DNA of 64,000 nt, from the NCBI RefSeq assembly GCF_900169075.1, contig NZ_LT827015.1, forward strand, positions 1,116,001 through 1,180,000. The letters run 5' to 3'. The notes beneath the pieces are model-generated. The model saw only the letters and a list, made by a program, of their open reading frames with translations. It was not told the DNA's origin and searched no databases. Positions 44,360 through 53,548 of the stretch are shown piece after piece. The DNA is from Chryseobacterium phocaeense. GTDB taxonomy: Bacteria; Bacteroidota; Bacteroidia; Flavobacteriales; Weeksellaceae. Each line of letters begins with the position of its first letter. Within the stretch, counting starts at the first letter, position 1. Position numbers and translations under genes: made by a program.

Positions 44360-44980
44360 TTAAAAGTTATATTTCACGAATGCCCCGATATTTTCAAGGG
44401 TCTTTTCTGCATTGTTGAACTGGTCGAAATTGGAAGCAATACCATACATCATTTTGTCTTGTTTTACTCCTAATCTGATGAATTGCAGACCTCTCGGATA
44501 GCCGCTGTTATCTATATTTCCGATCGCCAGCACACTGAAATATCCCTGAAGATTTTCTTTCAGCAGAGGGGTATATTCAAATGAGATCGATTGTTCCAGG
44601 GAAAATCCCTTCTGGTAAGTAGTTCCGATAGAGTAGGAAAGCGAATACGAAGTCCCGGTCATGCGGTATTGCGCATACAGACTGAAAAATGCACCCGGGT
44701 TTTTCATTCCGAAAGCACCATTCACATTGAATTTTTTCGAAAAACTATAGGACAGGGTATTCCTGATAAAGAAAATATTGTCCTTGTCCCGGGTGTATTC
44801 CGTATCAAATAAAGTAAGGTTATTGATCTTCAGCCGCTCATTAAGCTGATAGTTGATGTTGTGCATATACGTATAGGAACGGTGTCCCAGAACAACATCG
44901 GGAGTGTAGGAAACCTTCTGGGCTTCCAGTGTGGAAAGTGCTGTTAAAAAAGCCAGTGCCGCTGCATGTTTTGCCTTCAT
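44360..44980 (-). CDS. Outer-membrane beta-barrel-like exported protein
   Basis: 206 residues from the ATG at 44980 (ten further open codons upstream ignored), with signal peptide AAALAFLTALSTLEAQ. The mature part is a series of amphipathic beta strands with many tyrosines (YTYMHNINYQLNERL, YSLSYSIGTTYQKGF) ending GAFVKYNF, as in outer-membrane barrels. It lies 11 bases before DoxX and 67 after the Crp/Fnr gene, so a three-gene operon is probable. Function unknown. Confidence 0.7.
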   Translation of the reverse strand: MKAKHAAALAFLTALSTLEAQKVSYTPDVVLGHRSYTYMHNINYQLNERLKINNLTLFDTEYTRDKDNIFFIRNTLSYSFSKKFNVNGAFGMKNPGAFFSLYAQYRMTGTSYSLSYSIGTTYQKGFSLEQSISFEYTPLLKENLQGYFSVLAIGNIDNSGYPRGLQFIRLGVKQDKMMYGIASNFDQFNNAEKTLENIGAFVKYNF

Positions 44981-45047
44981 AATTCTACTCGTTTGAATTT
45001 CTGTGAGCAAAATTATTCAGGTCAGAACGGAATCAACTTAAGAAATC

Positions 45048-45641
45048 TTAAGAAACGTCGGAGAGGTGTTTTTTTCTTAAATAACTCAGGTATTCAACGG
45101 TAATTCCCAGGTAGGAAGCAATCATAAACTGAGGAAAGCGTTGCTCGATATTCCGGTAAGCTGAAATGAAATTCCTGTATTTGGTATAGGCATCAACCCT
45201 TGAGTGCTCAAAAGTTCTTTCCTGCAGGGTAACGTACGCATGCTGCATTTTAAGTCGCCAGAAATCAGAAATAGCGGGAACTTCTTTGTAAAGCAGCTCC
45301 AGGTTTTCTTTGCTGATCTGGATCACCGTAGTTTCTTCATTGGCCTGAATAAACATCCGTGACGGCTGCCCGCTCAGATAGCTGTACAGATCATTCACCC
45401 ACCAGTTTTCAATGCCGAGTTGAGTTGTGTTTTCCTTTCCTTTTTCATCAAGAGAATAAGCGTAAAGGCTGCCTTTCGCGATGAAACGCATATGTTTTGA
45501 AACCTGTCCCTCGCTCAGCAGAAAGTCTTTTTTCTTCAGCGGTATGACTTCTAATGCAGGAACAATGATTTCAATATCTGCATCACTCAACGCAATGATT
45601 TCTCTGAAATGGTTTATCAACTGTGAAAATACTGGATCCAT
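45048..45641 (-). CDS. Crp/Fnr family transcriptional regulator
   Basis: 197-residue regulator: cyclic-nucleotide-binding-like fold (residues 20-115: LLSEGQVSKHMRFIAKGSLYAY) and C-terminal helix-turn-helix (FMIASYLGITVEYLSYLRKK). The cAMP-contact residues of true Crp are not evident, nor is an Fnr cysteine cluster, so the effector is unknown. It heads the run with the barrel protein and DoxX, and is divergent from a second Crp/Fnr gene. A TATCTTTG box lies 18 bases upstream on the minus strand. Confidence 0.9.
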   Translation of the reverse strand: MDPVFSQLINHFREIIALSDADIEIIVPALEVIPLKKKDFLLSEGQVSKHMRFIAKGSLYAYSLDEKGKENTTQLGIENWWVNDLYSYLSGQPSRMFIQANEETTVIQISKENLELLYKEVPAISDFWRLKMQHAYVTLQERTFEHSRVDAYTKYRNFISAYRNIEQRFPQFMIASYLGITVEYLSYLRKKHLSDVS

Positions 45642-45658
45642 AATAAAATAAAGGTCTG

Positions 45659-45666
45659 CAAAGATA
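45659..45666 (-). promoter_or_regulatory. Candidate -7 box of the Crp/Fnr operon
   Basis: TATCTTTG on the minus strand fits TAnnTTTG, 17 bases before the start codon. No clear -33 TTG. Confidence 0.45.
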
Positions 45667-45769
45667 AGGAAACCTGGAGATACGGACTGAACAGCTACAG
45701 AAAAACGCTGTTATAGGAATAATGGTTAAGAAAGTAAAATATAGTATTTTTATACTTCAGAAATACAGC

Positions 45770-46333
45770 ATGTTTACGAAGCTAAGAACCCATATTGAGA
45801 AAATTGTCCCGTTGAATGATGAGGAATTTGAACATATTTCATCCTTTTTCACCTGGAAAAAATATAAAAAACATCAGTTCCTGATTCAGGAAGGGGAATG
45901 GGTCCACTATAATTATTTTGTGATCAAGGGCCTGTTAAAACTGGTCTATACCGATGATACGGCAAAAGAGCATATTGTGGGATTTGCAATGGAAGACTGG
46001 TGGGAAACTGATTTTCAGGCATATTATCTGGAGACCAAAGCCTCCATGTCCCTGGAATGTGTGGAAGATACAGAAGTGCTGTGTCTCCGCCTTGAAGATT
46101 ACAGAAAACTGTGTGAAGCATTTCCAAAACTGGAACATTTCTTTCTTGAAAAAGCCTATATGGGATTTATTTCCGCCCAGCAGCGGATTATCTCTTCCAT
46201 GACCGTTGGGATCAAAGAACGGTACGAACAGCTGGTTGAAAAATATCCCTCGCTGGTCCAGCGTGTTCCCAAATCTCTTCTTGCAGCCTATCTTGGGGTT
46301 TCCAGAGAAACATTAAGCCGCTTATCTTCTTAA
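45770..46333 (+). CDS. Crp/Fnr family transcriptional regulator
   Basis: 187-residue second regulator of the family, started at the ATG at 45770 because the segment before it is not conserved. The nucleotide-binding-like fold (FLIQEGEWVHYNYFVIKGLL) precedes helices and a HTH that ends right at the C-terminus (LAAYLGVSRETLSRLSS). The recognition helix VSRETLSRL is typical. Divergent from the other Crp/Fnr gene; probably controls the RidA gene 96 bases downstream, by position. Confidence 0.88.
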   Translation: MFTKLRTHIEKIVPLNDEEFEHISSFFTWKKYKKHQFLIQEGEWVHYNYFVIKGLLKLVYTDDTAKEHIVGFAMEDWWETDFQAYYLETKASMSLECVEDTEVLCLRLEDYRKLCEAFPKLEHFFLEKAYMGFISAQQRIISSMTVGIKERYEQLVEKYPSLVQRVPKSLLAAYLGVSRETLSRLSS

Positions 46334-46429
46334 ACAGTGATTTCCATCACTTCATAATCGTGACCCCTGTCACACGGATTTCTTACATTGATGAGCGAAT
46401 TTTGTACCATACATTTAAAACAAAATTCA

Positions 46430-46828
46430 ATGAGTACATTAGAAAAAAGAACAGTAAATCCATGGAAATGGCAGGAAGAAAGAAGTTATTCGCAGGCTGT
46501 GGAAGTGAAGAACGTATTTGCAACTCTGTACGTCTCCGGTCAGGCCGCTATTGATCCGGACGGAACATCAAGTGATAAGGACATGAAATCCCAGCTGGAA
46601 CAGGCTATAGCCAATCTGGAAGAAGTCATCAGCACGGCAGGTTATGAGTGCAGCGGGATCGTCAGATTAAATATTTATACCACTTCTACGAAAGAACTCT
46701 GGCCTCATTTTCCAATCCTTCAGGAATGGATTGCCAAGCATAAAATTGAGCAGGCAGTAACCATGCTGGAAGTAACCGGTTTATTCGAAACTTTAAAAGT
46801 AGAGCTGGAAGCCACGGTTGTGAAATAA
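46430..46828 (+). CDS. RidA family protein
   Basis: 132-residue member of the RidA/YjgF family, whose studied members hydrolyse reactive enamine/imine intermediates. Visible: NPWKWQEERSYSQAVEVKN, LYVSGQAAIDPDG, QLEQAIANLEEVISTAG, VRLNIYTTS. The usual catalytic arginine near the C-terminus (in the RxxVE... type motif) is not present in LEVTGLFETLKVELEA, so it is probably a non-deaminase subgroup. Start at ATG 46430; fourteen open codons upstream ignored. Confidence 0.85.
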   Translation: MSTLEKRTVNPWKWQEERSYSQAVEVKNVFATLYVSGQAAIDPDGTSSDKDMKSQLEQAIANLEEVISTAGYECSGIVRLNIYTTSTKELWPHFPILQEWIAKHKIEQAVTMLEVTGLFETLKVELEATVVK

Positions 46829-47100
46829 TCTGAATTTGGCTTAAGGGGTTGATAGTTTAGGAGTGAGATAGTGAGATAGTTTATAGTTGCTGGTTTTCGG
46901 TTGCTGGCTCACTGCTATTTGCCGGTTCCTGATAATTTAGCTGAGAAGTTAGCAACCGGGAGATAATATCCTGCATCTTGGCTTTTGGCTCCTGATTCTT
47001 ATAATTGAAAATTCATCATTAACATCTTCTAATCTCACCCTCAATCTTAGCCTTAACCTAAAATCTCATGTCTGTTACCCGGCATCTCATCCTGTTTCCT
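46829..47100. repeat. Intergenic degenerate repeat region
   Basis: No gene. The left end is purine-rich (gttgatagtttaggagtgag, then atagtgagatag) and the right end pyrimidine-rich (cttctaatctcaccctcaat, then cttagccttaacc), giving a long imperfect inverted pair. In the middle lie variants of gttgctgg/ctggctc and gcaaccggg. This is the same sort of low-complexity intergenic mosaic as near 10.6 and 15.9 kb. Confidence 0.5.
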
Positions 47101-47108
47101 TATTTTTG
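47101..47108 (+). promoter_or_regulatory. Candidate -7 box of the cytochrome c peroxidase gene
   Basis: TATTTTTG matches TAnnTTTG, 17 bases before the start codon. Confidence 0.5.
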
Positions 47109-47125
47109 CGGAAACTCCATAACTC

Positions 47126-48292
47126 ATGAAGAATGTCCTAAGCTGGATATTGATTACATTTCTTACGGTTTCCCTTCTGAACAATTGTTTCAGCAACAGT
47201 GTTCAGAAGGTAACCCGCGAGAAAGCTTCGTTCCTTGCCGAACTGAGGAAATTATATTCTTCCGGAGATTCTTCACAATGGCCAAAACCGGTTCTGGATC
47301 CTGAAGCCAGACCTTATTTTTCCGAAATAGGGCATCTTCCGGACATTCAGTATCCCGCAGACAATCCTTATTCTGAAGATAAAGCAGCGTTGGGGAAAAT
47401 ACTCTTTTTTGATCCCAGGCTTTCCCAGTCCAACCAGATTGCCTGTGCTTCGTGCCACGACCCGGAGTTGGGCTGGTGTGATAACCGTACTTTCTCCTTT
47501 GGTCACGACAGGCAGCTGGGGACCAGAAATGCCATGAGCATCCTGAATGTAGCCTATGCACGGTCTTTATTTTGGGATGGTCGAGCCGCATCTCTTGAAG
47601 ACCAGTCGGAAATGCCGATCCGCGATGTAAGGGAAATGAATGGGCATATTGACCTCGCCGCCGGGAAAATCGCAAAGATCAAAGGCTATGAAATATTGTT
47701 TGAAAAAGCGTTTGGAGATAAAAAAGTTTCAAAAGATAGGATTTCCAAAGCGATAGCTGCCTTTGAAAGAACCATAAAAAGCGGAACGACTAAATTTGAT
47801 CAGTTTATTGACGGAAAAACAGATGCCTATACCGATGATGAATTGATGGGGCTGCATCTTTTCCGGACCAAAGCACAATGCATGAACTGCCACAGCTCCG
47901 GATACTTCTCCAATAATCGTTTTGAAAATATAGGAACTTCATTATTAGGCTCCAAAGAAGAAGATCTCGGCCGTTATCTGGTTAGCGGAAAAGCTGAAGA
48001 TGCCGGAAGCTTCAGGGTGCCGGGCCTTCGGGAAGTCTCAAGGACAGGGCCGTGGATGCACAACGGTTCTATGACCACCCTTGCAGAAGTGATTCAATTT
48101 TATAGCAGGGGAAATCCGGAACATTCGCAGAAAAGATCAACTGTTCATAACGGAATGACACTGACTTCTGAAAAATCCGGATTCGTAAGGCTCCTGGATC
48201 TTACAGATGAAGAAATTTCTCAGCTGGAAGCATTTCTGAGAACTTTATCCTCCAAACCGGAAAGAGTACCTCCTCCGGCGCTGCCACAATAA
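47126..48292 (+). CDS. Di-haem cytochrome c peroxidase
   Basis: 388-residue periplasmic lipoprotein-like enzyme that reduces hydrogen peroxide using cytochrome c electrons. Two CxxCH haem sites: C107-C110-H111 (CASCH) and C252-C255-H256 (CMNCH). Other family features: LGKILFFDPRLS, GTRNAMSILNVAY, FWDGRAASLEDQ, FRVPGLREVSRTGPWMHNGS. The N-terminal hydrophobic segment ends LLNNC, compatible with a lipobox. Length is standard for the MauG/CCP family. Confidence 0.93.
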   Translation: MKNVLSWILITFLTVSLLNNCFSNSVQKVTREKASFLAELRKLYSSGDSSQWPKPVLDPEARPYFSEIGHLPDIQYPADNPYSEDKAALGKILFFDPRLSQSNQIACASCHDPELGWCDNRTFSFGHDRQLGTRNAMSILNVAYARSLFWDGRAASLEDQSEMPIRDVREMNGHIDLAAGKIAKIKGYEILFEKAFGDKKVSKDRISKAIAAFERTIKSGTTKFDQFIDGKTDAYTDDELMGLHLFRTKAQCMNCHSSGYFSNNRFENIGTSLLGSKEEDLGRYLVSGKAEDAGSFRVPGLREVSRTGPWMHNGSMTTLAEVIQFYSRGNPEHSQKRSTVHNGMTLTSEKSGFVRLLDLTDEEISQLEAFLRTLSSKPERVPPPALPQ

Positions 48293-48392
48293 ATTTGTTG
48301 TCTTATCCCTGATTATTAATGACAAATCTGTTTTGAATGTAAAGCTTTTTCGCTACATTTATCTGTCAACAATCACCAATAATGATCAACTT

Positions 48393-49181
48393 ATGAATAT
48401 TCAGCTTTTTTCGAAAAACGCTTTGGTAGGTGCAGCTACCCAGGGAATAGGTGCTGGAATAGCTCTGGAACTGGCGAAATGCGGAGCCAATGTTACCCTA
48501 ATGGCCAGAAATGAAGAGAAACTTAAACATATGATGGCTTCCCTGCCCGTCATCAGCCCGGATCAGAAACATCAGTATCTGGTGGCGGATTTTTCTGATT
48601 TTGAAGCTTATAAAAAGATGATCTCCCATTACTTTACCCATCATTCCATAGATATTCTGGTCAATAATACCAATGGACCGGAGCCGGGATTAGCACTGGA
48701 GAAAGAGGTGAATGATTATCAGAAAGCATTTGATCTCCTTTTTAAAACCGTCTGCGAGACTACACTTCTGGCCTTACCTCACATGATCCGACAGAAATAC
48801 GGCCGGATCATCAATGTTTCTTCATTGTCTGTGAAAGAACCGATTGGTAACCTGTCGCTTTCCAATTCCATCCGTTCAGCCGTGATTGCATGGGCAAAGA
48901 CCTTATCGATTGAAGTAGCAAAACATCAGGTGACGATCAATAATATCTTAACTGGATATTTCGATACGGAAAGGATTCAGAACCTGATCCGCCACGAATC
49001 TCAACAGACAGGGAAATCCAAAGAAGAAATCCGAAAGGGAAGAGAAAATAAAATTCCAATGAAGAGATTGGGAAGAACTGAAGAATATGGTCATCTGGCT
49101 GCTTTCCTGGCTTCGGAATATTCATCTTATCTTACCGGAACAAGTATTCCTTTGGATGGGGGATTGAATAATACTTATTAA
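48393..49181 (+). CDS. SDR family oxidoreductase with altered catalytic site
   Basis: 262-residue short-chain dehydrogenase/reductase, started at ATG 48393. The cofactor motif is GAATQGIGAGIA, the structural motif DILVNNTNGPEPG, and the catalytic serine region IINVSSLSVKEP. The usual YxxxK is replaced by SNSIR in LSLSNSIRSAVIAWAK (tyrosine to serine, lysine to arginine). Ending LTGTSIPLDGGLNNT is typical. Such LSNxxR variants form a known SDR subgroup; whether they are active reductases is uncertain. It lies 100 bases after the peroxidase gene. Confidence 0.88.
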   Translation: MNIQLFSKNALVGAATQGIGAGIALELAKCGANVTLMARNEEKLKHMMASLPVISPDQKHQYLVADFSDFEAYKKMISHYFTHHSIDILVNNTNGPEPGLALEKEVNDYQKAFDLLFKTVCETTLLALPHMIRQKYGRIINVSSLSVKEPIGNLSLSNSIRSAVIAWAKTLSIEVAKHQVTINNILTGYFDTERIQNLIRHESQQTGKSKEEIRKGRENKIPMKRLGRTEEYGHLAAFLASEYSSYLTGTSIPLDGGLNNTY

Positions 49182-49189
49182 ATTATCTC

Positions 49190-49316
49190 TCGCAGATTAT
49201 GCAGATTCTGCAGATGCTTGCGCTTATAAATTTGCATAAATCTCTGCGAATAGAAAATTTCATGTAATAATTCCCCATGGCGGGTTGTCTTACTATGTAT
49301 TGAAATTACATAGTAT
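49190..49316. promoter_or_regulatory. Intergenic region with CGCAGATT repeat and start-proximal hairpin
   Basis: Bases 49190-49255 carry tctcgcagattatgcagatt and aaatctctgcgaatagaaaa, a dispersed motif also seen at 14160-14205. Further on, actatgta (49292-49299) and tacatagt (49307-49314) form an 8-bp hairpin ending two bases before the ATG of the next gene, where it could hinder ribosome access. Confidence 0.45.
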
Positions 49317-52300
49317 ATGAAAAACTGGTCTTTTAAAAAGTGGAATACCGTTTTAGGATGGATAATGTTCACAATTGCATTGATAACCTACGGTTCCACC
49401 ATGGAACATTATCTCAGTTTCTGGGATTGTGGCGAGTACATTTCCTCTGCCGTAAAACTGGAGGTAACGCATGCTCCCGGAGCGGCCTTATTTCAGATCG
49501 TGGGTGCTGTGGCAGCCATCTTTGCTTTAGGAAATGCAGAAAATTATGCTATTGTGATTAATGCAATGTCTTCAGTTTTCAGTGCATTTACCATTTTATT
49601 CCTGTTCTGGACGATCACTCATTTTGTAAGAAGACTTTTAAACAAGGATTTTGACGAAATCACGAAACACAAGGAAATTTCAATTCTTTTCGCTGGAGCG
49701 GTGGGCGCATTATGTTTTACCTTCTCGGATACGTTCTGGTTTTCAGCAGTGGAAGGAGAGGTGTATTCCATGGCTTCAATGTTCATTGCTTTATTAGTCT
49801 GGCTAATCACCAAATGGGAAAACGAATACCTGGCAAAGGACAGTGAAAGATGGATTATCCTTATTTTCTTTGTATTAGGACTTTCAGTGGGAGTGCACAT
49901 GATGTGTATGCTTGCCGTTCCGGCGGTATGTCTGGTATATTACGCAAGAAACTATAAATTCACCTGGAAAAACTTTATCTGGGCGAATGCCATTACCCTG
50001 GGCATTCTTATCATGGTGTTCAAAATTATCTTCCCATTGATTATGACGATGTTCGGAAGACTGGAAATATTCTTTGTGAACGGTCTTGGACTTCCTTTCC
50101 ACTCAGGAACCATTGCAGCCTTTATTCTCATGGTCGTAATTTCTTATGTGATGATTAAATATGCCGGAAAAACTAAAAAATCTGTTTTTCAGACGGTTGC
50201 TTTGTCAGTGGTGTATATGGTGATTGGTTTTTCATGCTGGATGGTAATTCCTGTGAGAGCCAACGCGAATCCTCCGATGAACCTTAACGATCCGGATACC
50301 GCCATCGGAATGCTGGATTACTATAACAGGGAGCAATATGGTGATTGGCCTACGATATACGGACAAAACTATACCGCTTTCCTTGATGCGAACGGAATTG
50401 AAAAAAATGAAGATGGAAGTCTCAAAACCCAGAAAACAGGCGAGACCTACGAAAAAGATGAAAAAACCGGAACCTACCGAAAAACCGGTGACCGTTTCAA
50501 TTATGTCTTCAGTAAATCCCAGATCAGCTTAATGCCGAGGATGTTTAATCAGGATAAAGATGTGATGGCGAACTATATTTCCATGTACGGAGCCCCCGAT
50601 TTTACCTTCAATTATGACAATGAAGATGTGGCAGATAATCCGCAGGCGAAGCAGATTTTTGATGAACTGAGAACAAAATATGAAGATAAATCCATTACAG
50701 CAGCAGATTATTTAAAGGTGAAGCCTTACAACCTGATCAATGTTCAGAAGCCTTCATTGGCCCAGAATATGGATTATTTCATCACGTTCCAGAACGGGTA
50801 TTATTTTGTAAGATACCTGATGTGGAATTTCGTGGGAAGACAGAATGATCTTGAAGGAAAAATGGAAAATACAAGAGGAAACTGGATCTCCGGGATTTCT
50901 TTTATAGATAACGCATTGCTTGGAAACCAGGATAAGATTCCTGCAAAATTCCAGAATGAAAGCACGGTGAAATTCTTCTTTTTACCATTAATTTTAGGAC
51001 TTATTGGTTTTTTTTTCCAGTTAAACAGAGATTTTGGAAGATTCTATGCTTTACTTTCTCTATTTGTTTTAGCCAGTGTAGGGATTATTTTCTATACCGG
51101 TGTCAAGCCGTTTGAAGTGAGGGAAAGAGATTATGCGATGGTAGGTTCGTTCTATGCTTTTGCCATCTGGATCGGACTTGGAGCCGGCGCTATTTTATGG
51201 TTTATTCAGTCTAAAGTTAAATCCAACGGAGCGAACATCGCTTTAGGCGTTATTTTGTTGGGAGTACCTTTTATGATGGGTTTCCAGAATTATGTACCTC
51301 ATGACCGCAGCAAAAAGTCTGCGGCGCGGGATTACGCCTTTTCATTCCTTAAATCCTTACCAAAAGATGATATTATTTTTATCTATGGAGATAACGATAC
51401 ATTTCCGGTTTGGGCCATCCAGGAGACGGAAAGATTCAGGGATGATGTAAAAACCGTCAATTTTACCCTTTTGGCTACTCCGTGGTATATTGATCAGGTC
51501 AGGCGGAAAACCTACAACGCAACCGGTATTCCTACCCAGCTCACTCATGAAGATTATAGGGACGGAGTAAATGATGTTGTGTATATCATGACCAAAGAAG
51601 ACTGGGAAAATATTTTTTCTAAACTGAAAGAACAGGGTGTTCCTGATACGGAATTCAGGGAGTTCAGAAAATATCTTACGCAGGATTCCCTGACATTGAA
51701 GGAAGCCATTAATTTCCTTAAATTTAAATCTCCAGAAAAAGATGAGCTGTTAAAAATGTATTTCGGAGAAGAAAAATATGAAGAATACAATATTCTGCCC
51801 GTGAACAAATTCATTCTTCCGGTGAATAAAGAAAATGCACTAAAAGCAGGAATCATTACCCGGGCAGACCTTCCGAATGTAGTGAACCAAATTATGATCA
51901 CCTACAAAGGAAATTCCTTGTATAAAAATAACCTGATGATGCTGGATATGCTTGCCAATTTCGACTGGAAACGTCCTGTCAACTTCTCATCAGGCGGAGT
52001 TTACGACAGCGAAAATATTTTCTATCTGGATGAATATCTGCAATTTGAAGGGTTCAGTTACAAGCTGGTTCCTATCCATACCAAACAAGGCTTAGATGGT
52101 GATATGGGTAGAGTAGATTCCAATTCTTTATACCATATAGTGAAAAACTTCAGATGGGGAAATTTCAAAGATCTGAGTATTCATTATGATGAAGCAGCTA
52201 CTTCAAATATCATGAGCTACAGAATGACTGTTGGGAGGGCAGCTTCAGCACTGGTTATGAACGGACAGAAAGAGAAAGCATTGGAGATCCTGGATCTTGC

Positions 52301-52802
52301 CTCAAAAGAAATTCCGGCTCAGAAATACAATGACCCGCGCTCCTTAAGTGCTATGGTTACAGGATACATTATGGCGGGTCAGGAGCAAAAAGGTCTTCAG
52401 CTCGCAGAAATGCTGAAAAAAGAAATTTTTAACGAGTACGATTATTATCTGAGCTTATCTCCCGGCTTCCAGCAACAGTCGGTGAGGCAGATGAGGATGA
52501 AACCGATGGAATATTCCTTCGTAGTTTCCGCCGTTACAGATGCTTATAAAAAGCTTGGTCAAAATGGAAAAGCCTACAGCTATCTGGTGAAATCCATTGA
52601 ACCGATCGATAAAAAATTCAATATCTTCATTAAAGAGCTTCAGCAGATGGGTGCGGTAAAAGCAAGGGACGAATCTGAAAATGTACAGATGATCACGCCA
52701 TTCTACCAGTATTTATTTGATGTGATGCAGCCTTTTGATTCTACTTATGCTAAAAAGAAAGAAGATCAGATCACCAGGGCGATGATGAAAGTGACTCAGT
52801 AG
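49317..52802 (+). CDS. DUF2723 family large membrane protein
   Basis: 1161-residue inner-membrane protein. The first 230 residues are the DUF2723 domain with several TM helices and the family signature STMEHYLSFWDCGEYISSA, VTHAPGAALF and TFWFSAVEGEVYSMAS. More TM helices lie around residues 235-320 and 560-680, and the rest is a large soluble part with FIYGDNDTFPVWAIQE. The family is classed among membrane glycosyltransferases that resemble protein O-mannosyltransferases. In Bacteroidota it occurs as a single long gene, as here. The function is inferred from the family only. Confidence 0.88.
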   Translation: MKNWSFKKWNTVLGWIMFTIALITYGSTMEHYLSFWDCGEYISSAVKLEVTHAPGAALFQIVGAVAAIFALGNAENYAIVINAMSSVFSAFTILFLFWTITHFVRRLLNKDFDEITKHKEISILFAGAVGALCFTFSDTFWFSAVEGEVYSMASMFIALLVWLITKWENEYLAKDSERWIILIFFVLGLSVGVHMMCMLAVPAVCLVYYARNYKFTWKNFIWANAITLGILIMVFKIIFPLIMTMFGRLEIFFVNGLGLPFHSGTIAAFILMVVISYVMIKYAGKTKKSVFQTVALSVVYMVIGFSCWMVIPVRANANPPMNLNDPDTAIGMLDYYNREQYGDWPTIYGQNYTAFLDANGIEKNEDGSLKTQKTGETYEKDEKTGTYRKTGDRFNYVFSKSQISLMPRMFNQDKDVMANYISMYGAPDFTFNYDNEDVADNPQAKQIFDELRTKYEDKSITAADYLKVKPYNLINVQKPSLAQNMDYFITFQNGYYFVRYLMWNFVGRQNDLEGKMENTRGNWISGISFIDNALLGNQDKIPAKFQNESTVKFFFLPLILGLIGFFFQLNRDFGRFYALLSLFVLASVGIIFYTGVKPFEVRERDYAMVGSFYAFAIWIGLGAGAILWFIQSKVKSNGANIALGVILLGVPFMMGFQNYVPHDRSKKSAARDYAFSFLKSLPKDDIIFIYGDNDTFPVWAIQETERFRDDVKTVNFTLLATPWYIDQVRRKTYNATGIPTQLTHEDYRDGVNDVVYIMTKEDWENIFSKLKEQGVPDTEFREFRKYLTQDSLTLKEAINFLKFKSPEKDELLKMYFGEEKYEEYNILPVNKFILPVNKENALKAGIITRADLPNVVNQIMITYKGNSLYKNNLMMLDMLANFDWKRPVNFSSGGVYDSENIFYLDEYLQFEGFSYKLVPIHTKQGLDGDMGRVDSNSLYHIVKNFRWGNFKDLSIHYDEAATSNIMSYRMTVGRAASALVMNGQKEKALEILDLASKEIPAQKYNDPRSLSAMVTGYIMAGQEQKGLQLAEMLKKEIFNEYDYYLSLSPGFQQQSVRQMRMKPMEYSFVVSAVTDAYKKLGQNGKAYSYLVKSIEPIDKKFNIFIKELQQMGAVKARDESENVQMITPFYQYLFDVMQPFDSTYAKKKEDQITRAMMKVTQ

Positions 52803-53190
52803 TTTTTTTGCGGTTCCGATTTTCCCTGTGGGTTCTGATGATCGTTAAAAATCCGGTAATTGTAAGTTTTTTGAATGCCAGAGTAAAGATTTTGGAGTAA
52901 TAATTAGCTTTAATTATGCGGAAATTGACCTAAAAATGAAGATTATTTCACATGTTTAGATGGTTTTACGATGTTTTATTAAGCGAAATTTTTGTATTGT
53001 TTTTGTTATCCTGATCGGGTAAATTTTCTTTTGAAATAATGGTTACTCCCCGGTCTGTGGCTTAATTGAAGGGATTTGCGAGGCTTAGGGTTTCATAAAT
53101 CTGCCTGTATCAGATACTTTAATTGGTTTGGGATAAATGAAAATCTTCCCATTTTTGTGATTTTTTTGTTTTATATGTAAAATATTTTTT
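52803..53190. other. Gene-free region upstream of the lanthipeptide precursor
   Basis: I see no gene in this 390-base AT-rich stretch on either strand. It separates the DUF2723 gene from the lanthipeptide cluster and presumably carries regulatory sites. No clear regulator-binding palindrome was found. Confidence 0.5.
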
Positions 53191-53198
53191 TATTTTTG
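53166..53198 (+). promoter_or_regulatory. Promoter of the lanthipeptide precursor gene
   Basis: TTG at 53166-53168 and TATTTTTG at 53191-53198 are 22 bases apart, within the range of Bacteroidota -33/-7 promoters. The -7 box lies 26 bases before the start codon. Confidence 0.6.
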
Positions 53199-53224
53199 TC
53201 TTGCAATTAAAATAATTAACAACC

Positions 53225-53449
53225 ATGAAAAAATTAACGAAACTTAAGTTTGATAAGAAAGTTATCAACGAGTTAACGAAAGTAGAGCAGAGCTCTATCA
53301 AAGGAGGTGCAGCAGGCATGGAACAGGAAGTAGGTGTTTCTAAAGATTTTGATACTCCTACATTTAACGACAAGTGTTTTGACGGAGGATCTACAACTTT
53401 CAAAAAAGCTTGTACTTGGTGTGGTTTCTTCCACAGTACCAAGTGGTAA
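53225..53449 (+). CDS. Class I lanthipeptide precursor peptide
   Basis: 74-residue precursor. The leader (residues 1-28) has the form seen in Bacteroidota class I lanthipeptides: basic start, KLKFDKKVINELTKVEQS and a double glycine (SIKGG). The 46-residue core begins AAGMEQEVG and contains three cysteines (C51, C63, C66) and nine Ser/Thr (S39, T44, T46, S56, T57, T58, T64, S71, T72), enough for up to three (methyl)lanthionine bridges. Cysteines cluster at the C-terminal half (FKKACTWCGFF). The role is inferred from this pattern and from LanB and LanC genes downstream. The product would be exported and trimmed after the double glycine in the usual scheme. Confidence 0.85.
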   Translation: MKKLTKLKFDKKVINELTKVEQSSIKGGAAGMEQEVGVSKDFDTPTFNDKCFDGGSTTFKKACTWCGFFHSTKW

Positions 53450-53470
53450 AAAATAGCTAACTATTTGCTG

Positions 53471-53502
53471 CAGATGATTTGTTTTAAGTAACAAATCATC
53501 TG
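53471..53502 (+). terminator. Attenuator-like hairpin between precursor and modification genes
   Basis: cagatgatttgtt and aacaaatcatctg make a perfect 13-bp stem with a 6-base loop, 21 bases after the precursor stop, followed by an interrupted T-rich tail (tatttttat). In other lanthipeptide operons such partial terminators give much more precursor than enzyme mRNA. Confidence 0.75.
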
Positions 53503-53548
53503 TATTTTTATATGGCTATACCATCGGAAACTTTTAGCTGTTCATTTT

